A stretch of 5,442 nt of DNA from Nitrososphaerota archaeon (lineage in GTDB: Archaea; Thermoproteota; Nitrososphaeria; Nitrososphaerales; UBA183): NCBI GenBank assembly GCA_029785625.1, contig JAFLZI010000009.1, positions 1 through 5,442 of the forward strand. Direction: 5' to 3'. A program made the position numbers and the translations under genes. Shown here piece by piece: positions 4,445 to 5,442 of the stretch (its first letter is position 1; each line of letters opens with the position of its first letter). The notes beneath the pieces were generated by a model. The model was given only the letters and a program-made list of their open reading frames with translations, did not search any database and was not told the DNA's origin.

Positions 4445-5442
4445 AAAGGCGCTGCGCCTGGCTGCTGGCGGCACTCCTCCTCGTTCCGCTGATGGTCCTC
4501 TCAGCGTCACCGGCGGCCTCGGCTCAGAGCTGCGGCATCAGCTTGACGGCCCAGCCGTCGCACGTCTCATTCCCGTTCGGGGCGGTCCCGGCGCCAGGAG
4601 CAGCGACCTTCGGAGAGACCTTCGACGTGGCCTATCCTCCTTCCCTGGCCAACCAGACCGTCAGGGTGCAGTACCTCAACGGGAGTCGGTGGCATGACCT
4701 AGAGAACTTCGCCGCTAACGCCATGGGGTTCACCGAGACCAGCTATGGCCTGGACAGCGGGTGGGTGAGGTTCGGGACCACGTCGGTCAGGGCGGTCAGC
4801 GGCTTGTGCGAGTCGGGAACCGCCGTGTTCGGAGTTTCTTACGACCCTGGCGCGGCTTGGATGGATGCAGGGGCCTACGCTGCAGTGATCGCCTTCGCGG
4901 GAGCATTCCTCTTCCTGGGGAAGAGCCTCGGATGGAAGCGCTTCCTGATAGTGGCAGTCCCGGTCTATCTCGCGATAACCCCGTGGACCGGTCAGAGGTA
5001 TGACGTCTACTTCCTTCTGAGTTCGGGCATCAGGATCCTCCAGCACGTCAACCCGTTCGCACCAGGGAACCCTCCTCTCTACCCCGGGGGGCTGAAGTGG
5101 GCATACCCTCCGCTCTACGCCCTCTACAGCGCCCTTTCGTTCCTGATCTACCGGGGGCTCAGCGGGGCACCACTCCCTTCGGTAGGGGGACTTACTTGGC
5201 CCGGGTGGCTCACGGCGATGTACAACGTCTACCTGGCCTATGTCCCCTCCAGCCTCCCCCTGCTGGTCTCGCTCCTGAAGCTCCCCATGGTGGCTTCGGC
5301 CGTCTTAATGGGAGCCTTCCTCAACAGGATGACCAGGAGCGGGTGGACCGGAGTCTTCTGGCTCGCAAACCCGTTCGTAATCTTGGTCGCGGCGGTCTGG
5401 GGACAACTCGATCCCATGGCGGCGCTCCTGACCGTGATGGCG
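4441..5442 (+). CDS. GT-C-type membrane glycosyltransferase with secreted N-terminal domain, 3' partial
   Basis: The frame is open from GTG 4441 to the window end (334 codons, no stop); a TAA in frame at 4435-4437 fixes the GTG as the first possible start. Residues 1-28 look like a signal peptide (KRR, hydrophobic core, SPAASA before Gln29). Residues 29-140 look like a beta-rich external domain with two cysteines (31, 123) that could pair and two N-glycosylation sequons (Asn71, Asn80). From about 143 hydrophobic segments alternate with loops. Residues 187-206 (RYDVYFLL...NPF), the YPP at 222-224, LKLP at 279-282, and NPF...WGQLDP (310-325) resemble polyprenyl-phosphate-hexose-dependent mannosyltransferases (PIG-M/ALG-like, ArnT-like), where Asp188 may be the loop-1 acidic residue. 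Inferred: sugar transfer at the outer membrane face. Donor and acceptor cannot be told. The start overlaps the phosphatase stop by 4 bases. Confidence 0.75.
   Translation, partial: MKRRCAWLLAALLLVPLMVLSASPAASAQSCGISLTAQPSHVSFPFGAVPAPGAATFGETFDVAYPPSLANQTVRVQYLNGSRWHDLENFAANAMGFTETSYGLDSGWVRFGTTSVRAVSGLCESGTAVFGVSYDPGAAWMDAGAYAAVIAFAGAFLFLGKSLGWKRFLIVAVPVYLAITPWTGQRYDVYFLLSSGIRILQHVNPFAPGNPPLYPGGLKWAYPPLYALYSALSFLIYRGLSGAPLPSVGGLTWPGWLTAMYNVYLAYVPSSLPLLVSLLKLPMVASAVLMGAFLNRMTRSGWTGVFWLANPFVILVAAVWGQLDPMAALLTVMA

Noticed and set aside
4699..5046. Minus-strand 115-codon ORF and plus-strand 80-codon ORF within 4699-5046
   Set aside because: Both lie inside the open GT-C frame, which has a signal peptide, membrane segments and a WGQLD motif; neither shows domain features.

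Overview
The window looks archaeal. Arginine is written mostly as AGG/AGA, the DNA is GC-rich, and starts include GTG and TTG. Four start codons each have an A/T-rich TATA-like box centred about 29-31 bases upstream, as expected for leaderless archaeal transcripts. The gene families agree: a short single-OB-fold SSB of the Sulfolobus/SOSS-B type, a GPT-type polyprenyl-phosphate sugar-1-phosphate transferase, and a membrane GT-C glycosyltransferase. A Thermoproteota/Thaumarchaeota-like lineage is my guess; nothing here fixes the lineage more closely.

Region 1 (1-2257, + strand) is a nucleotide-sugar block. It holds the 3' part of a degenerate nucleotide-sugar dehydrogenase homologue without recognisable catalytic Cys or Lys motifs, a Gfo/Idh/MocA oxidoreductase (UDP-GlcNAc or UDP-GlcNAcA 3-dehydrogenase type), and a left-handed beta-helix N-acyltransferase (WlbB/WbpD type). 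The last two are tightly coupled. Together they suggest a 3-acylamino (di-N-acetylated) sugar nucleotide. The aminotransferase that should act between them is not in the window.

Region 2 (2202-3494, - strand) is a two-gene unit: a GPT-like transferase, then a two-TM small protein in the same reading frame, separated from it only by one TAG codon. It runs convergently into region 1 with a 56-base overlap.

Region 3 (3495-3592) is a compact divergent promoter with one TATA box per strand and a perfect 10-bp palindrome between them.

Region 4 (3593-5442, + strand) holds a minimal SSB-like OB-fold protein, a DUSP23/VHZ-like dual-specificity phosphatase with its own promoter, and the first 334 codons of a secreted-domain plus GT-C membrane glycosyltransferase. 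The latter overlaps the phosphatase gene by 4 bases (GTGA).

The unifying theme is glycan assembly: sugar-nucleotide modification, lipid-carrier loading, and probable polyprenyl-phosphate-sugar-dependent transfer outside the cell. An SSB and a protein phosphatase sit among these genes. No RNA gene, CRISPR array, insertion sequence or clear terminator is visible. No gene-free stretch exceeds 100 bases.
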